Source of the DNA: RPQJ01 sp963696545
Lineage (GTDB): Bacteria; Pseudomonadota; Gammaproteobacteria; Steroidobacterales; Steroidobacteraceae
NCBI GenBank assembly: GCA_963696545.1
Contig: CAVOKQ010000007.1
Span: 186,001-250,000 of the forward strand
Length of the DNA stretch: 64,000 nucleotides
Direction of reading: 5' to 3'
Shown: positions 9,242 to 18,165 of the stretch, one piece after another
Layout: each line of letters starts with the position of its first letter
Position numbering within the stretch: position 1 is the stretch's first letter
Program-made: the position numbers and the translations under genes
The notes under the pieces: model-generated
Seen by the model: the letters and a program-made list of their open reading frames with translations, nothing else
What the model was told of the DNA's origin: nothing
The model's database searches: none

Positions 9242-10386
9242 GTACGGAATCCACGCCGGAAACCGGCACCGGGGGCGCGAGCCAGGCGATCGGCTCGGCA
9301 ACGGCGACACTGGCCGAAGCACAGCCGCGCCGCATCGACGAGTACCTGCGCGAGGTGCTCGCCCGCAACGGCTCGGACCTGCACTTCGTCGCCGGGGACC
9401 CGCCGCGGATCCGGCTCTATGGCGAGTTGCAGTCGCTGCGCGAGGAGAAGCTGGACAGGGACAAGGTGCGCGAACTCCTCCACGAGATCATGACCCGCCG
9501 CGCGATGCAGCGCCTCGAGGAAAAGGACGGCGCCGACTTCGCCTACATGATTCCCGGCGTGTCGCGGTTCCGCGTCAACGTGTTCCGCCACCTCGGCGGA
9601 CTCGGTGCCGTGTTCCGGGCCATCCCGTCCAAGGCGCTCACGCTCGAGCAGCTGAACATGCCGGAATCCGTGCGCAGCCTGTGCCGGACGAACAACGGAC
9701 TGATCCTGGTGACCGGCAAGACCGGCTCGGGCAAGTCGACGACGCTGGCCGCGATGATCGACGACATCAACGCGCGGGTGAAGGGACACATCCTCACGAT
9801 CGAGGACCCGATCGAGTTCGTGCACCCGCGCAGGAACTGCCTGGTGAGCCAGCGCGAGGTGGGCATCCACACGACGGGCTTCGCCGAGGCGCTGCACTCG
9901 GCATTGCGCGAGGATCCCGACGTCGTGCTGGTGGGCGAGTTGCGCGACCTCGAGACGATGAGCATCGCGGTCACGGCCGCGGAAATGGGCATCCTGGTGA
10001 TGGGCACGCTGCATACGAACGGCGCGGCGGCCACTGTCGACCGGATCGTGAACGCGTTTCCGTCCGACAAGCAGTCCCACGTCCGTACGATGCTGTCCAC
10101 GTCGCTGCGCGGCGTCGTGTCGCAACAGCTGGTCCCGCGGAGCGACAAGCGCGGGCGCGTGGCGGCGCTCGAAGTGCTGATCAACACGCCGGCGGTGTCC
10201 AACCTGATCCGGCAGGGCAAGCTCGACCAGCTCGAGAACACGATGCAGAGCGGCGCCCAGTTCGGCATGCGCACGATGGACTCGGCGATCCAGGAACTGC
10301 TGGACAAGGGGTTGATCACGGGCCGCTCGGCCTACGAGAAGTCCATCAACAAGCAGCGCTTCGAGCAGTACAAGGACGTCGGCTGA
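9238..10386 (+). CDS. PilT/PilU-like type IV pilus ATPase (second copy)
   Basis: Second retraction-type ATPase, 382 residues, paralogous to the preceding gene. Walker A GKTGSGKST is at about 160-168, with LTIEDPIEFVH, LVGELRDLET and MGTLHTN following. A 30-residue Ser/Thr/Gly-rich N-terminal extension precedes the conserved domain and is absent from the first copy; such a tail next to a kinase gene is a plausible phosphorylation substrate, though that is inference. The C-terminal segment PAVSNLIRQGKLDQLENTM resembles the PilT AIRNLIRE region. The GTG start overlaps the preceding TGA (GTGA). Tandem PilT-PilU pairs are common, but here a kinase leads the operon. Confidence 0.92.
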   Translation: MSTESTPETGTGGASQAIGSATATLAEAQPRRIDEYLREVLARNGSDLHFVAGDPPRIRLYGELQSLREEKLDRDKVRELLHEIMTRRAMQRLEEKDGADFAYMIPGVSRFRVNVFRHLGGLGAVFRAIPSKALTLEQLNMPESVRSLCRTNNGLILVTGKTGSGKSTTLAAMIDDINARVKGHILTIEDPIEFVHPRRNCLVSQREVGIHTTGFAEALHSALREDPDVVLVGELRDLETMSIAVTAAEMGILVMGTLHTNGAAATVDRIVNAFPSDKQSHVRTMLSTSLRGVVSQQLVPRSDKRGRVAALEVLINTPAVSNLIRQGKLDQLENTMQSGAQFGMRTMDSAIQELLDKGLITGRSAYEKSINKQRFEQYKDVG

Positions 10387-10469
10387 TCCCGCCGGAACGT
10401 GCTTGCGCCGCGCCGGGGCGCCCCCTGCGCGTGGCATAATTGCGCGCCCTGCCCTCCAGCCGACGCCCA

Positions 10470-12533
10470 ATGACCAGACCGAACCGCCGCACCATCCTCG
10501 TCACCTGCGCGCTGCCCTACGCGAACGGCGCGCCGCACCTCGGCCACATGGTCGAGCACGTGCAGACGGACATCTGGGTGCGATTCCAGCGCCTGCGCGG
10601 CCACGACTGCCTGTTCATGTGCGCCAGCGACGCGCACGGCACGCCGATCATGCTGAAGGCACGCCAGGAGGGCATCACGCCCGAGGAACTGATCGAGCGC
10701 GTGGGCGCCGAGCAACGGCGCGACTTCGGCGGGTTCGACATCTCCTACGACAACTTCCACACCACGCACTCGCCCGAGAGCCGCGAGGTCACCGAGTCGG
10801 TGTACCGTCGGCTCGTCGACGGCGGGCACATCCGCCGCGAGACGATCCGCCAGGCGTACGACGAGCAGGCGAAGATGTTCCTGCCGGACCGCTACGTGCG
10901 CGGCACCTGCCCGCGCTGCGGGGCGCTCGACCAGTACGGCGACAGTTGCGAGAACTGCGGCGCGACTTACACGCCGGCGGACCTGAAGGACGCGGTGTCG
11001 GTCGTGAGCGGCACGCCCCCGATCCAGCGCGATTCCGAGCACCTGTTCTTCAGGCTCGGCGACTTCGAGCCGATGCTGCGCGACTGGACCAGCGCCGAGG
11101 GGCGCCTGCAGCCGGCCGTGACCGCGAAGCTCGGCGAGTGGTTCTCGGCGGGACTGCGCGACTGGGACATCTCGCGCGACGAACCGTATTTCGGCTTCGA
11201 AATCCCCGGCGAGCAGGGCAAGTACTTCTACGTCTGGCTCGACGCGCCGATCGGCTACCTCGGCAGTTTCCTGAACTACTGCAGGCGCACCGGGCTCGAC
11301 TTCGACCGTTATTGGAAAGCGGACAGCGACGCCGAGGTCTATCACTTCATCGGCAAGGACATCGTGTATTTCCACACGCTGTTCTGGCCCGCCGTGCTGC
11401 ACGGCGCCGGATACCGGCCGCCGACGTCCGTGTTCGTGCACGGATTCCTGACCGTGAACGGCCAGAAGATGTCGAAGTCGCGCGGCACCTTCATCACGGC
11501 GCGCAGCTGGCTCGAGCATCTGCCGGCCGAATACCTGCGCTACTTCTTCGCATCGCGCCTCGGCGATGGCGTCGACGACCTCGACCTGAACCTCGACGAC
11601 TTCGTCGCCAAGGTGAACTCGGACATCGTCGGCAAGCTCGTGAACATCGCCAGTCGGTGCGCAGGATTCATCGCGCGCGGGTCGGCGGGCCGCCTCGCGG
11701 ACCGACTGCCCGACCCTGCCTTGTACGACTCGTTCGCCGCGGCCGCGGACAGCATCGCCGACGCCTACGAGGGTCGCGACCTGGCGCGCGTCGTCCGCGA
11801 AGTGATGCTGCTCACTGACCGCGCGAACCTCTACATCGACCAGCAAAAGCCGTGGCTGATGGCGAAGGATCCGGCGCGGGCCGCCGAAGTCCAGGGCGTG
11901 TGCACCGAGGGCCTGAACCTGTTCCGGGTGCTGGTGCTGTACCTGAAGCCGATCATGCCGCGGCTCGCTGCCGGTGCCGAGAAGTTCCTCGGGCTCGAAG
12001 CGCAGCAGTGGACGGACCTCGCGCAGCCGATGCTCGGCAACGTGATCGGCGCCTACGAGCCACTTGCGACGCGTGTCGACCCGACCGCCACGAAGGCACT
12101 GGTGTCTGCATCGGCCGAGAACCTGAAGCCGACGGAGGCACCCGCAAAGCCGGGCCAGGCCACCACTGCGCCGACCGCCGCGCCGACGCCCGCCGTACCG
12201 GCGCTGCCTGCCATCTCGATCGAGGACTTCGGTCGCGTCGACCTGCGCGTCGCGCGGATCGTTGCCGCCGATCTCGTCGAGGGCGCCGACAAGCTGCTCA
12301 GGCTCACCGTGGACCTGGGCGGCGAGCGCCGCAACGTGTTCGCCGGCATCCGCCAGGCGTATGCTCCGGAGCAGCTGGTGGGTCGGCTGACGGTCGTCGT
12401 CGCGAACCTCGAGCCGCGCAAGATGCGCTTCGGCGTCTCGGAAGGAATGGTGCTGGCAGCAGGCCCGGGCGGCAAGGACGTCTTCCTGCTGGGCCCGGAC
12501 TCCGGCGCCGAGCCCGGCATGAAGGTGAAGTAG
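10470..12533 (+). CDS. metG: methionyl-tRNA synthetase with C-terminal tRNA-binding domain
   Basis: Charges tRNA-Met. The 687-residue length is that of the long dimeric form. The class I HIGH-equivalent is in PYANGAPHLGHM near the N-terminus; the zinc knuckle appears as CPRC and CENC; KMSKS is at about 333-337; and a C-terminal EMAP/OB-fold tRNA-binding domain (from about residue 580, IEDFGRVDLRVARIVAAD) supports dimerisation. An Ala/Thr/Pro-rich linker joins the parts. The ATG at 10470 is preferred to an in-frame TTG at 10440 because the conserved TRPNRRTILVTCALPYANG begins there. A CATAAT -10-like box lies just upstream at 10435-10440. Confidence 0.97.
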   Translation: MTRPNRRTILVTCALPYANGAPHLGHMVEHVQTDIWVRFQRLRGHDCLFMCASDAHGTPIMLKARQEGITPEELIERVGAEQRRDFGGFDISYDNFHTTHSPESREVTESVYRRLVDGGHIRRETIRQAYDEQAKMFLPDRYVRGTCPRCGALDQYGDSCENCGATYTPADLKDAVSVVSGTPPIQRDSEHLFFRLGDFEPMLRDWTSAEGRLQPAVTAKLGEWFSAGLRDWDISRDEPYFGFEIPGEQGKYFYVWLDAPIGYLGSFLNYCRRTGLDFDRYWKADSDAEVYHFIGKDIVYFHTLFWPAVLHGAGYRPPTSVFVHGFLTVNGQKMSKSRGTFITARSWLEHLPAEYLRYFFASRLGDGVDDLDLNLDDFVAKVNSDIVGKLVNIASRCAGFIARGSAGRLADRLPDPALYDSFAAAADSIADAYEGRDLARVVREVMLLTDRANLYIDQQKPWLMAKDPARAAEVQGVCTEGLNLFRVLVLYLKPIMPRLAAGAEKFLGLEAQQWTDLAQPMLGNVIGAYEPLATRVDPTATKALVSASAENLKPTEAPAKPGQATTAPTAAPTPAVPALPAISIEDFGRVDLRVARIVAADLVEGADKLLRLTVDLGGERRNVFAGIRQAYAPEQLVGRLTVVVANLEPRKMRFGVSEGMVLAAGPGGKDVFLLGPDSGAEPGMKVK

Positions 12534-12578
12534 CTTCCCGGACCGACTGCCCACCGCCAATCGCTGGTCACCGCTGCA

Positions 12579-13160
12579 ATGACGGACCTGCTGCTGCTCG
12601 CGCTCGGTGCAAGTCTCGTCAACAACTTCGTCCTGACGAATTTCCTGGGCCTGTGCCCGTTCGTGGGCGTCAGTCGCCGCTTCGAGGCGGCGGCAGGCAT
12701 GGCGCTCGCGACGCTGTTCGTGCTCACGCTCGCTTCCGGGCTGAGCTACTCGGCGTATCACTGGCTGCTCGAGCCGCTCGGGCTCGAGTACCTGCGTACG
12801 CTCGTGTTCATCCTGCTGATCGCCGCCGTCGTGCAGCTGACCGAGATCGTCGTACGCGCGACGAGTCCGCTGCTGCACGAACTGCTCGGCGTGTTCCTGC
12901 CGCTGATCACCACCAACTGCGCCGTGCTCGGCGTCGCGCTGCTGAATCTCGATCGCCGGCACGGATTCGTCGAGTCACTGGTGTTCGGCGCCTCGGCGGC
13001 TGCGGGCTTCGGCCTCGCACTGCTGTTGTTCGCGGCGCTTCGCGAGCGCCTCGACACGGGCGACGTGCCCGCGGCCTTTCGCGGCGCACCGATCGCGCTC
13101 GTCACGGCAGGTCTGATGGCGCTTGCCTTCATGGGATTCACCGGGCTCGGCGCACGATGA
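12579..13160 (+). CDS. rnfA: Rnf electron transport complex subunit A
   Basis: Integral membrane subunit of the Rnf/Rsx complex, which couples ferredoxin-NAD electron transfer to ion movement, or reduces SoxR in enterics. Its 193 residues equal E. coli RsxA. Six hydrophobic segments, the NNFVLTNFLGLCPF start and the LPLITTNCAVLG motif with its conserved Cys residues are visible. First gene of rnfABCDGE-nth; its TGA overlaps the rnfB start (ATGA). Confidence 0.95.
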   Translation: MTDLLLLALGASLVNNFVLTNFLGLCPFVGVSRRFEAAAGMALATLFVLTLASGLSYSAYHWLLEPLGLEYLRTLVFILLIAAVVQLTEIVVRATSPLLHELLGVFLPLITTNCAVLGVALLNLDRRHGFVESLVFGASAAAGFGLALLLFAALRERLDTGDVPAAFRGAPIALVTAGLMALAFMGFTGLGAR

Positions 13161-13702
13161 ATCCGTCCAGCATTGTCGAGGCGATCGCAGTGGCGGCCGG
13201 GCTTGCCACGGCGATCGGCGTCGCACTCGGGCTCGCGGCCACTCGCCTGCGGCCGAACGCAGACCCGCTCATCGAGCGCATCGACGCACTGCTGCCACAG
13301 ACGCAGTGCGGCCAGTGCCGTTACCCCGGCTGCCGTCCGTACGCCGAGGCGATCGCGCGCGGTAAGGCCGGGATCGACCAGTGCCCTCCGGGTGGCGACG
13401 CCACGGTGCTGGCGCTCGCAGAGATGCTGGGTCGCGAGCCGCGCCCGCTGAACACGGAATTCGGCGTCACGAAGCCGCGCCTCGTCGCCGTGATCGACGA
13501 GGAGCGCTGCATCGGCTGCGCGCTTTGCCTGCCGGCCTGCCCCGTCGATGCGATCGTCGGCGCGCCGCGGTTCATGCACACGGTGATCGAGCGCCAGTGC
13601 ACCGGCTGCGAACTCTGCCTGCCGCCCTGTCCCGTCGACTGCATCGAGTTGCGCGCGCCATCCGCGGCGACCGCATCGTCCCGCAGCCGGCGGGCGGCAT
13701 AG
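13157..13702 (+). CDS. rnfB: Rnf complex subunit B, ferredoxin-type
   Basis: Electron-entry subunit of Rnf. The 181-residue protein has one N-terminal membrane anchor (about 5-28), then a Fe-S domain with TQCGQCRYPGC and a downstream Cys in DQCPPGG. Two 4Fe-4S ferredoxin motifs follow, CIGCALCLPACP and CTGCELCLPPCP. This is the short form, without the long C-terminal ferredoxin extensions seen in acetogens. The start overlaps rnfA by ATGA. Ten bases separate it from rnfC. Confidence 0.95.
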   Translation: MNPSSIVEAIAVAAGLATAIGVALGLAATRLRPNADPLIERIDALLPQTQCGQCRYPGCRPYAEAIARGKAGIDQCPPGGDATVLALAEMLGREPRPLNTEFGVTKPRLVAVIDEERCIGCALCLPACPVDAIVGAPRFMHTVIERQCTGCELCLPPCPVDCIELRAPSAATASSRSRRAA

Positions 13703-13712
13703 GAACCCCGGG

Positions 13713-15170
13713 GTGACCGCGCGCCGCAGTTTTCCGGCCGGATTGCGGCTGCCGCCCTCGAAGTCGGTACCAATGCAGCGGCCGTTGCGCATCCTGCCTC
13801 CGCCGCGCCACGTCATCGTCTCGATGGACCAGGGCAATGGCCGGGCGGCCGAGCCGGTGGTTGCCGCCGGCGATCGCGTCTGCATCGGTATGACGATCGG
13901 ACGCGCAACCAGCGACGTCGCGGTCGATGTCCACGCGCCGATTGCGGGCGTGGTACGCGCGCTCGAGCTGCGGCCGATTCCCGGCCCCGCCGCCATCGGC
14001 CTGTGTGTGCTGATCGATGGCGACGGCTCCGACGAGCCGGTACCAGCGGCCGCACCGCTGGCTTGGGAAACGATGCCGGTCGACCAGTTGCTGGAACGGA
14101 CCCGCGCCGCCGGAATCGGCGGCCTCGGCGGCGCAGCGTTTCCGGCGCACGCGAAGATCGCTGCGGCCAGGACGCAATCCGCCGGGCAGCTGGTACTGAA
14201 CGGCGCCGAGTGCGAGCCGTGGATCTGCTGCGACGATGCGCTGATGCGCGAGCGGGCTGCGGACGTCGTGCTCGGCGCGCGGGTGATGCTGCAGGCCTGC
14301 GGCGCCACCGAATGCACGATCGCGATCGAGGACGACAAGCCCGAGGCGATCGCGGCCATCGAGCAGGCGCTGGCCCATGCGGCGGATTCACGCGTTTCAC
14401 TCCGGTCGCTGCCGGCCGTGTATCCGGCCGGTGCCGAGCGGCAACTGCTCGCCGCCGTGACGGGGCAGGAGATTCCGGCGGGCGCGCTGCCGCCATCTGC
14501 CGGCCTGCTTTGCCAGAACGTGGGCACTGCCGCCGCCGTGGCGCAGCTCGTCAGGACCGGCGCACCCCTCACGCGCCGGATCGTGACCGTGACCGGCAGT
14601 GGAGTATGCGAACCCGCCAACGTCGAGGCTTGCATCGGTACGCCGATTGCAGAACTGGTGGCGGCCTGCGGCGGCTATGGGCCCGATCCGCTGCGCCTGA
14701 TCGCTGGCGGAAGCATGACTGGCCGCGCCCTTGCGAGCGACGACGTGCCACTGACGCAGGGAGTCAACTGCGTCGTCGTTGCGACCGCAGCGGACCTGCT
14801 GGAGCACGGGAGCGAGATGCCCTGCATCCGCTGCGGAGACTGCGCGACCGTGTGCCCGCCCGGCCTGCTGCCTCAATTGCTGCTGCGCGCCGTCGCGGCC
14901 GACGACGAGCAGGGTCTCGAGCGATACGGGCTGGCGGACTGCATCGAGTGCGGCTGCTGCGATTACGTCTGCCCGAGCCGCATTCCGCTTACCGCGCGAT
15001 TCGCAAGTGCCCGCTTCGCACAGAGCCTGCGACTGGAGGCGCAACGCCGGGCAGCGGAGGCTCGCGAGCGATTCGCGAGGCACCAGTTGCGCCTGACCGA
15101 GGCCGCCGAAACAGAACGCCGTGCTTTCGAGGATGCACGGCGCCGCGCCCGCGGCGACGTCACGGGCTGA
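13713..15170 (+). CDS. rnfC: Rnf complex subunit C
   Basis: Peripheral NADH/FMN-binding subunit of Rnf, related to the Nqo1 and NqrA families. At 485 residues it lacks the long repetitive C-terminal tail of E. coli RsxC (740). The N-terminus FPAGLRLPPSKS aligns with the family start, supporting the GTG start at 13713, with AGGAA as a plausible ribosome-binding site. GIGGLGGAAFPAHAK and LNGAECEPWICCDD are the flavin/NADH-binding segments. Two 4Fe-4S motifs, CIRCGDCATVCP and CIECGCCDYVCP, stand near residues 370-415, followed by an Arg-rich helical tail. Confidence 0.95.
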   Translation: MTARRSFPAGLRLPPSKSVPMQRPLRILPPPRHVIVSMDQGNGRAAEPVVAAGDRVCIGMTIGRATSDVAVDVHAPIAGVVRALELRPIPGPAAIGLCVLIDGDGSDEPVPAAAPLAWETMPVDQLLERTRAAGIGGLGGAAFPAHAKIAAARTQSAGQLVLNGAECEPWICCDDALMRERAADVVLGARVMLQACGATECTIAIEDDKPEAIAAIEQALAHAADSRVSLRSLPAVYPAGAERQLLAAVTGQEIPAGALPPSAGLLCQNVGTAAAVAQLVRTGAPLTRRIVTVTGSGVCEPANVEACIGTPIAELVAACGGYGPDPLRLIAGGSMTGRALASDDVPLTQGVNCVVVATAADLLEHGSEMPCIRCGDCATVCPPGLLPQLLLRAVAADDEQGLERYGLADCIECGCCDYVCPSRIPLTARFASARFAQSLRLEAQRRAAEARERFARHQLRLTEAAETERRAFEDARRRARGDVTG

Positions 15171-15174
15171 TTCC

Positions 15175-16215
15175 ATGACGCGCCGGTTCGATGTTTCACC
15201 CGCGCCGCACGTGATCGCCGGATTCACGATCCCGCGCGTCATGTTCCAGGTGCTGCTGGCACTGGTCCCGGTCGTCGTCACGCAGGTCGCGATCCTGGGA
15301 CCCGGCGTGCTGCTGCAGATGCTGGTCGCCGGTCCCGTTGCGCTCGGCTGCGAGGCGCTCGCACTGCGGCTCCGCGGTCGCGACTCGGCCCCGTTCCTGC
15401 GCGACGGCAGCGTGCTCGTCACGGCCGCGCTGCTCGCCGTCGCGGTTCCGCCGTTGTTGCCATGGTGGCTCACCGCGCTCGGGACCGCGGTCGCCGTGCT
15501 GCTGGGCAAGCATGCGTACGGCGGCCTCGGCTTCAATCCATTCAATCCGGCGATGGTCGGTTACGCGGTATTGCTGGTGTCGTTTCCAGTCGAGATGACG
15601 CGCTGGCCCGCACCGGTGTGGTCCTCGACGCACGACTGGATTGAACTGGCACGTGTCTCCTGGCAGTCGTTTGCCGGAATAGCGCTCTGGTCCCAGGGCG
15701 GCTTCGACGCCTACACCGGCGCCACTGCGCTCGATGCCCTGCGCACCGGCCTGGGCCAGCGATTCACGATGCAGGAGATCTTCGCGGGCCCGGCGTTCGG
15801 TGCGCTGGGCGGCGCGGGCGCTCAATGGGTCAACCTGGCCGCACTCGCGGGCGGGGCGTACCTGCTTGCGCGCCGCCTGGTGCGCTGGCACATCCCGGTC
15901 GCCGTGCTGGCAGGCATCGCAGCACCGGCCGCAACGATGCACGCGTTCGACCCGGGCGCACACGCGTCCGCGACGTTTCAGCTGCTGTCCGGCGCAACGA
16001 TGCTCGGGGCCTTCTTCATCGCAACGGACCCGGTGTCTGCCGCGACCAGCGATCGTGGCCGACTCATCTACGGCGTGGGAATCGGAGCCATCACCTGGAT
16101 CATCCGGACGTGGGGCGGATACCCGGACGGCATCGCGTTCGCCGTGCTGCTGATGAATCTCGCGGCCCCACTGATCGACCGTTACACCGTACCGAGGATC
16201 CATGGACACGCCTAG
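15175..16215 (+). CDS. rnfD: Rnf complex subunit D
   Basis: Membrane subunit of Rnf, 346 residues with about nine hydrophobic segments, related to NqrB. The SGATMLGAFFIATDPV segment carries the conserved Thr that binds FMN covalently in characterised RnfD/NqrB proteins. GGLGFNPFNPAMVGYA is another family signature. The ATG at 15175, four bases after the rnfC stop, was preferred to an in-frame ATG within rnfC because the conserved N-terminus begins there. The 3' end overlaps rnfG by 14 bases. Confidence 0.95.
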   Translation: MTRRFDVSPAPHVIAGFTIPRVMFQVLLALVPVVVTQVAILGPGVLLQMLVAGPVALGCEALALRLRGRDSAPFLRDGSVLVTAALLAVAVPPLLPWWLTALGTAVAVLLGKHAYGGLGFNPFNPAMVGYAVLLVSFPVEMTRWPAPVWSSTHDWIELARVSWQSFAGIALWSQGGFDAYTGATALDALRTGLGQRFTMQEIFAGPAFGALGGAGAQWVNLAALAGGAYLLARRLVRWHIPVAVLAGIAAPAATMHAFDPGAHASATFQLLSGATMLGAFFIATDPVSAATSDRGRLIYGVGIGAITWIIRTWGGYPDGIAFAVLLMNLAAPLIDRYTVPRIHGHA

Positions 16216-16873
16216 TCCAGACTCGACGCGCACCAGGCCGCTGCGGGCGGCGCTGCTGCTCGCCGCCGCTGCGACGGTAACCGTCGGAGTCGTGGCCATC
16301 GTGCACGACCTGGCTAGGCCGCGCATCGAGGCGAACGAGCGCGCACAGCGCATCGCGAGGCTGGCCGAGGTGCTCGGCGACACGAAGTACGACAACGACC
16401 TGGTCGATGACGTCGTGATCGTGCGCAACCCCGAACTGCTCGGCACGGATGAGCCGATGCCGGTGCATCGCGCCAGGCTCGCAGGCCGACCTGTTGCAGC
16501 GCTGATCACGGCGGTCGCGCCCGACGGCTACTCTGCCTCGATCCGGCTGCTGGTGGCCGTCGGTGCGGATGGCCGGCTGATTGGCGTACGGGTGCTTTCG
16601 CACAAGGAGACGCCCGGGCTTGGCGACAGGATCGACCGCCGCAAATCGAGCTGGATCGAGTCGTTCGCGGGTCGCGCGCTCGGCGATCCCCCGCTCCAGC
16701 GCTGGAAGGTGCGTAAGGACGGCGGGGATTTCGACCAGTTCACCGGGGCGACGGTCACCCCGCGGGCCGTCGTTGGCGCCGTCCGGAATGCATTGTTGTA
16801 TTTCGGCGCGCACCGTGCCGAACTGCTGGCCGCACCGGCTGCTGCTGCCAACACCGACGGCGCAGGCCGCTGA
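16202..16873 (+). CDS. rnfG: Rnf complex subunit G, FMN-binding
   Basis: Membrane-anchored periplasmic flavoprotein of Rnf, 223 residues. One N-terminal membrane helix (about 15-38) is followed by an FMN-binding domain. The TGATVTPRAV motif near residue 182 holds the Thr that takes the phosphoester-linked FMN in RnfG/NqrC; attachment requires an ApbE flavin transferase, which is not in this window. GVRVLSHKETPGLGD is another family signature. The start lies inside the rnfD end. Confidence 0.94.
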   Translation: MDTPSPDSTRTRPLRAALLLAAAATVTVGVVAIVHDLARPRIEANERAQRIARLAEVLGDTKYDNDLVDDVVIVRNPELLGTDEPMPVHRARLAGRPVAALITAVAPDGYSASIRLLVAVGADGRLIGVRVLSHKETPGLGDRIDRRKSSWIESFAGRALGDPPLQRWKVRKDGGDFDQFTGATVTPRAVVGAVRNALLYFGAHRAELLAAPAAAANTDGAGR

Positions 16874-16900
16874 TTCACGCCGATGCCCTACAATCAACCG

Positions 16901-17530
16901 ATGCAGACGCGCGAGATCCTGAGGAACGGCCTCGACACGCAGAACCCTGCGTTCGTGCAGCTGCTCGGACTGTGCCCGCTGCTCGCGGTCACCACGTCGG
17001 TCGGCAGCGCGCTCGGCCTCGCGGTCGCCACGCTGGTGGTGCTCGTCGCCAGCAACCTGATCGCGTCGCTGGTCGGCCGCTGGCTGCTGCCGGAGATCCG
17101 CCTCGCCGTATTCGTGCTTACGATTGCCGGCGCCGTCACCGCGGTCGAACTCGCGCTCGCAGCCTGGTGGCCGGGACTGCACGACGCGCTCGGCATCTTC
17201 CTGCCGCTGATCGTCACGAACTGCCTGGTGCTCGCGCGCGCCGAGGCGTTCGCATCGCGGCAGCCCGCCGCAAAGGCCCTGCTCGACGGAGTCGCGATGG
17301 GCGTCGGCTTCGGGCTCGTGTTGCTCGCGCTCGGTGCGGCGCGCGAGTTGCTCGGGCGTGGCAGCGTGGGCGCGGATCTCGGCCTGCTGGCCGGCAGCGC
17401 CAACGCGGGGCACGGGTTGCAGTTGTTTGCCCCGGAGCATGGGCTGCTGCTCGCGCTGCTGCCGCCGGGCGCGTTCATACTGCTCGGGCTGATGCTGGCC
17501 GTGCGCAACTGGCGCAGGCAGGCCCGGTGA
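16901..17530 (+). CDS. rnfE: Rnf complex subunit E
   Basis: Integral membrane subunit of Rnf, 209 residues from the ATG at 16901, homologous to RnfA but with inverted topology. QLLGLCPLLAVTTS and IFLPLIVTNCLVL are the paired Cys-bearing segments shared with RnfA. An in-frame ATG at 16883 would add six residues; the later ATG matches the E. coli N-terminus (about 20 residues before VQLLGLCPL). The last gene, nth, overlaps the stop by GTGA. Order and content (ABCDGE-nth) equal the E. coli rsx operon. Confidence 0.94.
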   Translation: MQTREILRNGLDTQNPAFVQLLGLCPLLAVTTSVGSALGLAVATLVVLVASNLIASLVGRWLLPEIRLAVFVLTIAGAVTAVELALAAWWPGLHDALGIFLPLIVTNCLVLARAEAFASRQPAAKALLDGVAMGVGFGLVLLALGAARELLGRGSVGADLGLLAGSANAGHGLQLFAPEHGLLLALLPPGAFILLGLMLAVRNWRRQAR

Positions 17531-18162
17531 ATCCTCGCCGGGTACGCGCAATATTCGAGCGGCTGCGCGCGCGCGACCCACACCCGCAGACCGAGCTCGA
17601 GTACTCGACGCCGTTCGAGCTGCTGGTCGCGGTGATCCTGTCGGCGCAGGCAACGGACAAGAGCGTCAACCTCGCGACCCGGCGCCTGTTCGAGGAGGCG
17701 AACACACCCGAGGCGATCCTTGCGCTGGGCGTGGACGGACTCGCTTCGTACGTGAAGTCCATCGGCCTCTACCAGGGCAAGGCGAAGAACATCATCGCGA
17801 CGTGCCGCAAGCTGATCGATGAGCACGACGGCTCCGTGCCCGATGATCGCGAGTCGCTCGAGGCCCTGCCCGGCGTCGGCCGCAAGACCGCGAACGTGAT
17901 CCTGAACACGGCTTTCGGGTTGCCGACGCTCGCGGTCGACACGCACGTGTTTCGCGTCTCGAACCGTATCGGCCTTGCGAAATCGAAGGACGTACGCGGG
18001 GTTGAGGACGAGCTCGTGAAGCGCATCCCGGCCGAGTTCCTGCACGATGCGCACCACTGGCTGATCCTGCACGGCCGCTACGTCTGCAAGGCGGCCCGGC
18101 CCGACTGCCCGAACTGCCCGATCGCCGACCTGTGCGAGTACGGCGACAAGACGGCAGCCTGA
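17527..18162 (+). CDS. nth: endonuclease III
   Basis: DNA glycosylase/AP lyase that removes oxidised pyrimidines. The 211-residue protein equals the E. coli length. The helix-hairpin-helix LPGVGRKTANVIL carries the catalytic Lys, and the catalytic Asp is in VDTHVFRVSNR. The C-terminal 4Fe-4S loop has the C-x6-C-x2-C-x5-C pattern (CKAARPDCPNCPIADLC). The GTG start overlaps rnfE's TGA. Coupling a repair iron-sulfur enzyme to rnf is a conserved arrangement. Confidence 0.97.
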   Translation: MNPRRVRAIFERLRARDPHPQTELEYSTPFELLVAVILSAQATDKSVNLATRRLFEEANTPEAILALGVDGLASYVKSIGLYQGKAKNIIATCRKLIDEHDGSVPDDRESLEALPGVGRKTANVILNTAFGLPTLAVDTHVFRVSNRIGLAKSKDVRGVEDELVKRIPAEFLHDAHHWLILHGRYVCKAARPDCPNCPIADLCEYGDKTAA

Positions 18163-18165
18163 GCG

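Noticed and set aside
10415..10424. GGGGCGCCCC before metG as a terminator
   Set aside because: A ten-base GC palindrome without loop or T-run; common in DNA of this base composition.
10332..12962. 876-codon open frame on the minus strand opposite metG
   Set aside because: Shadow of metG with repetitive Arg/His/Val composition; no family motif.
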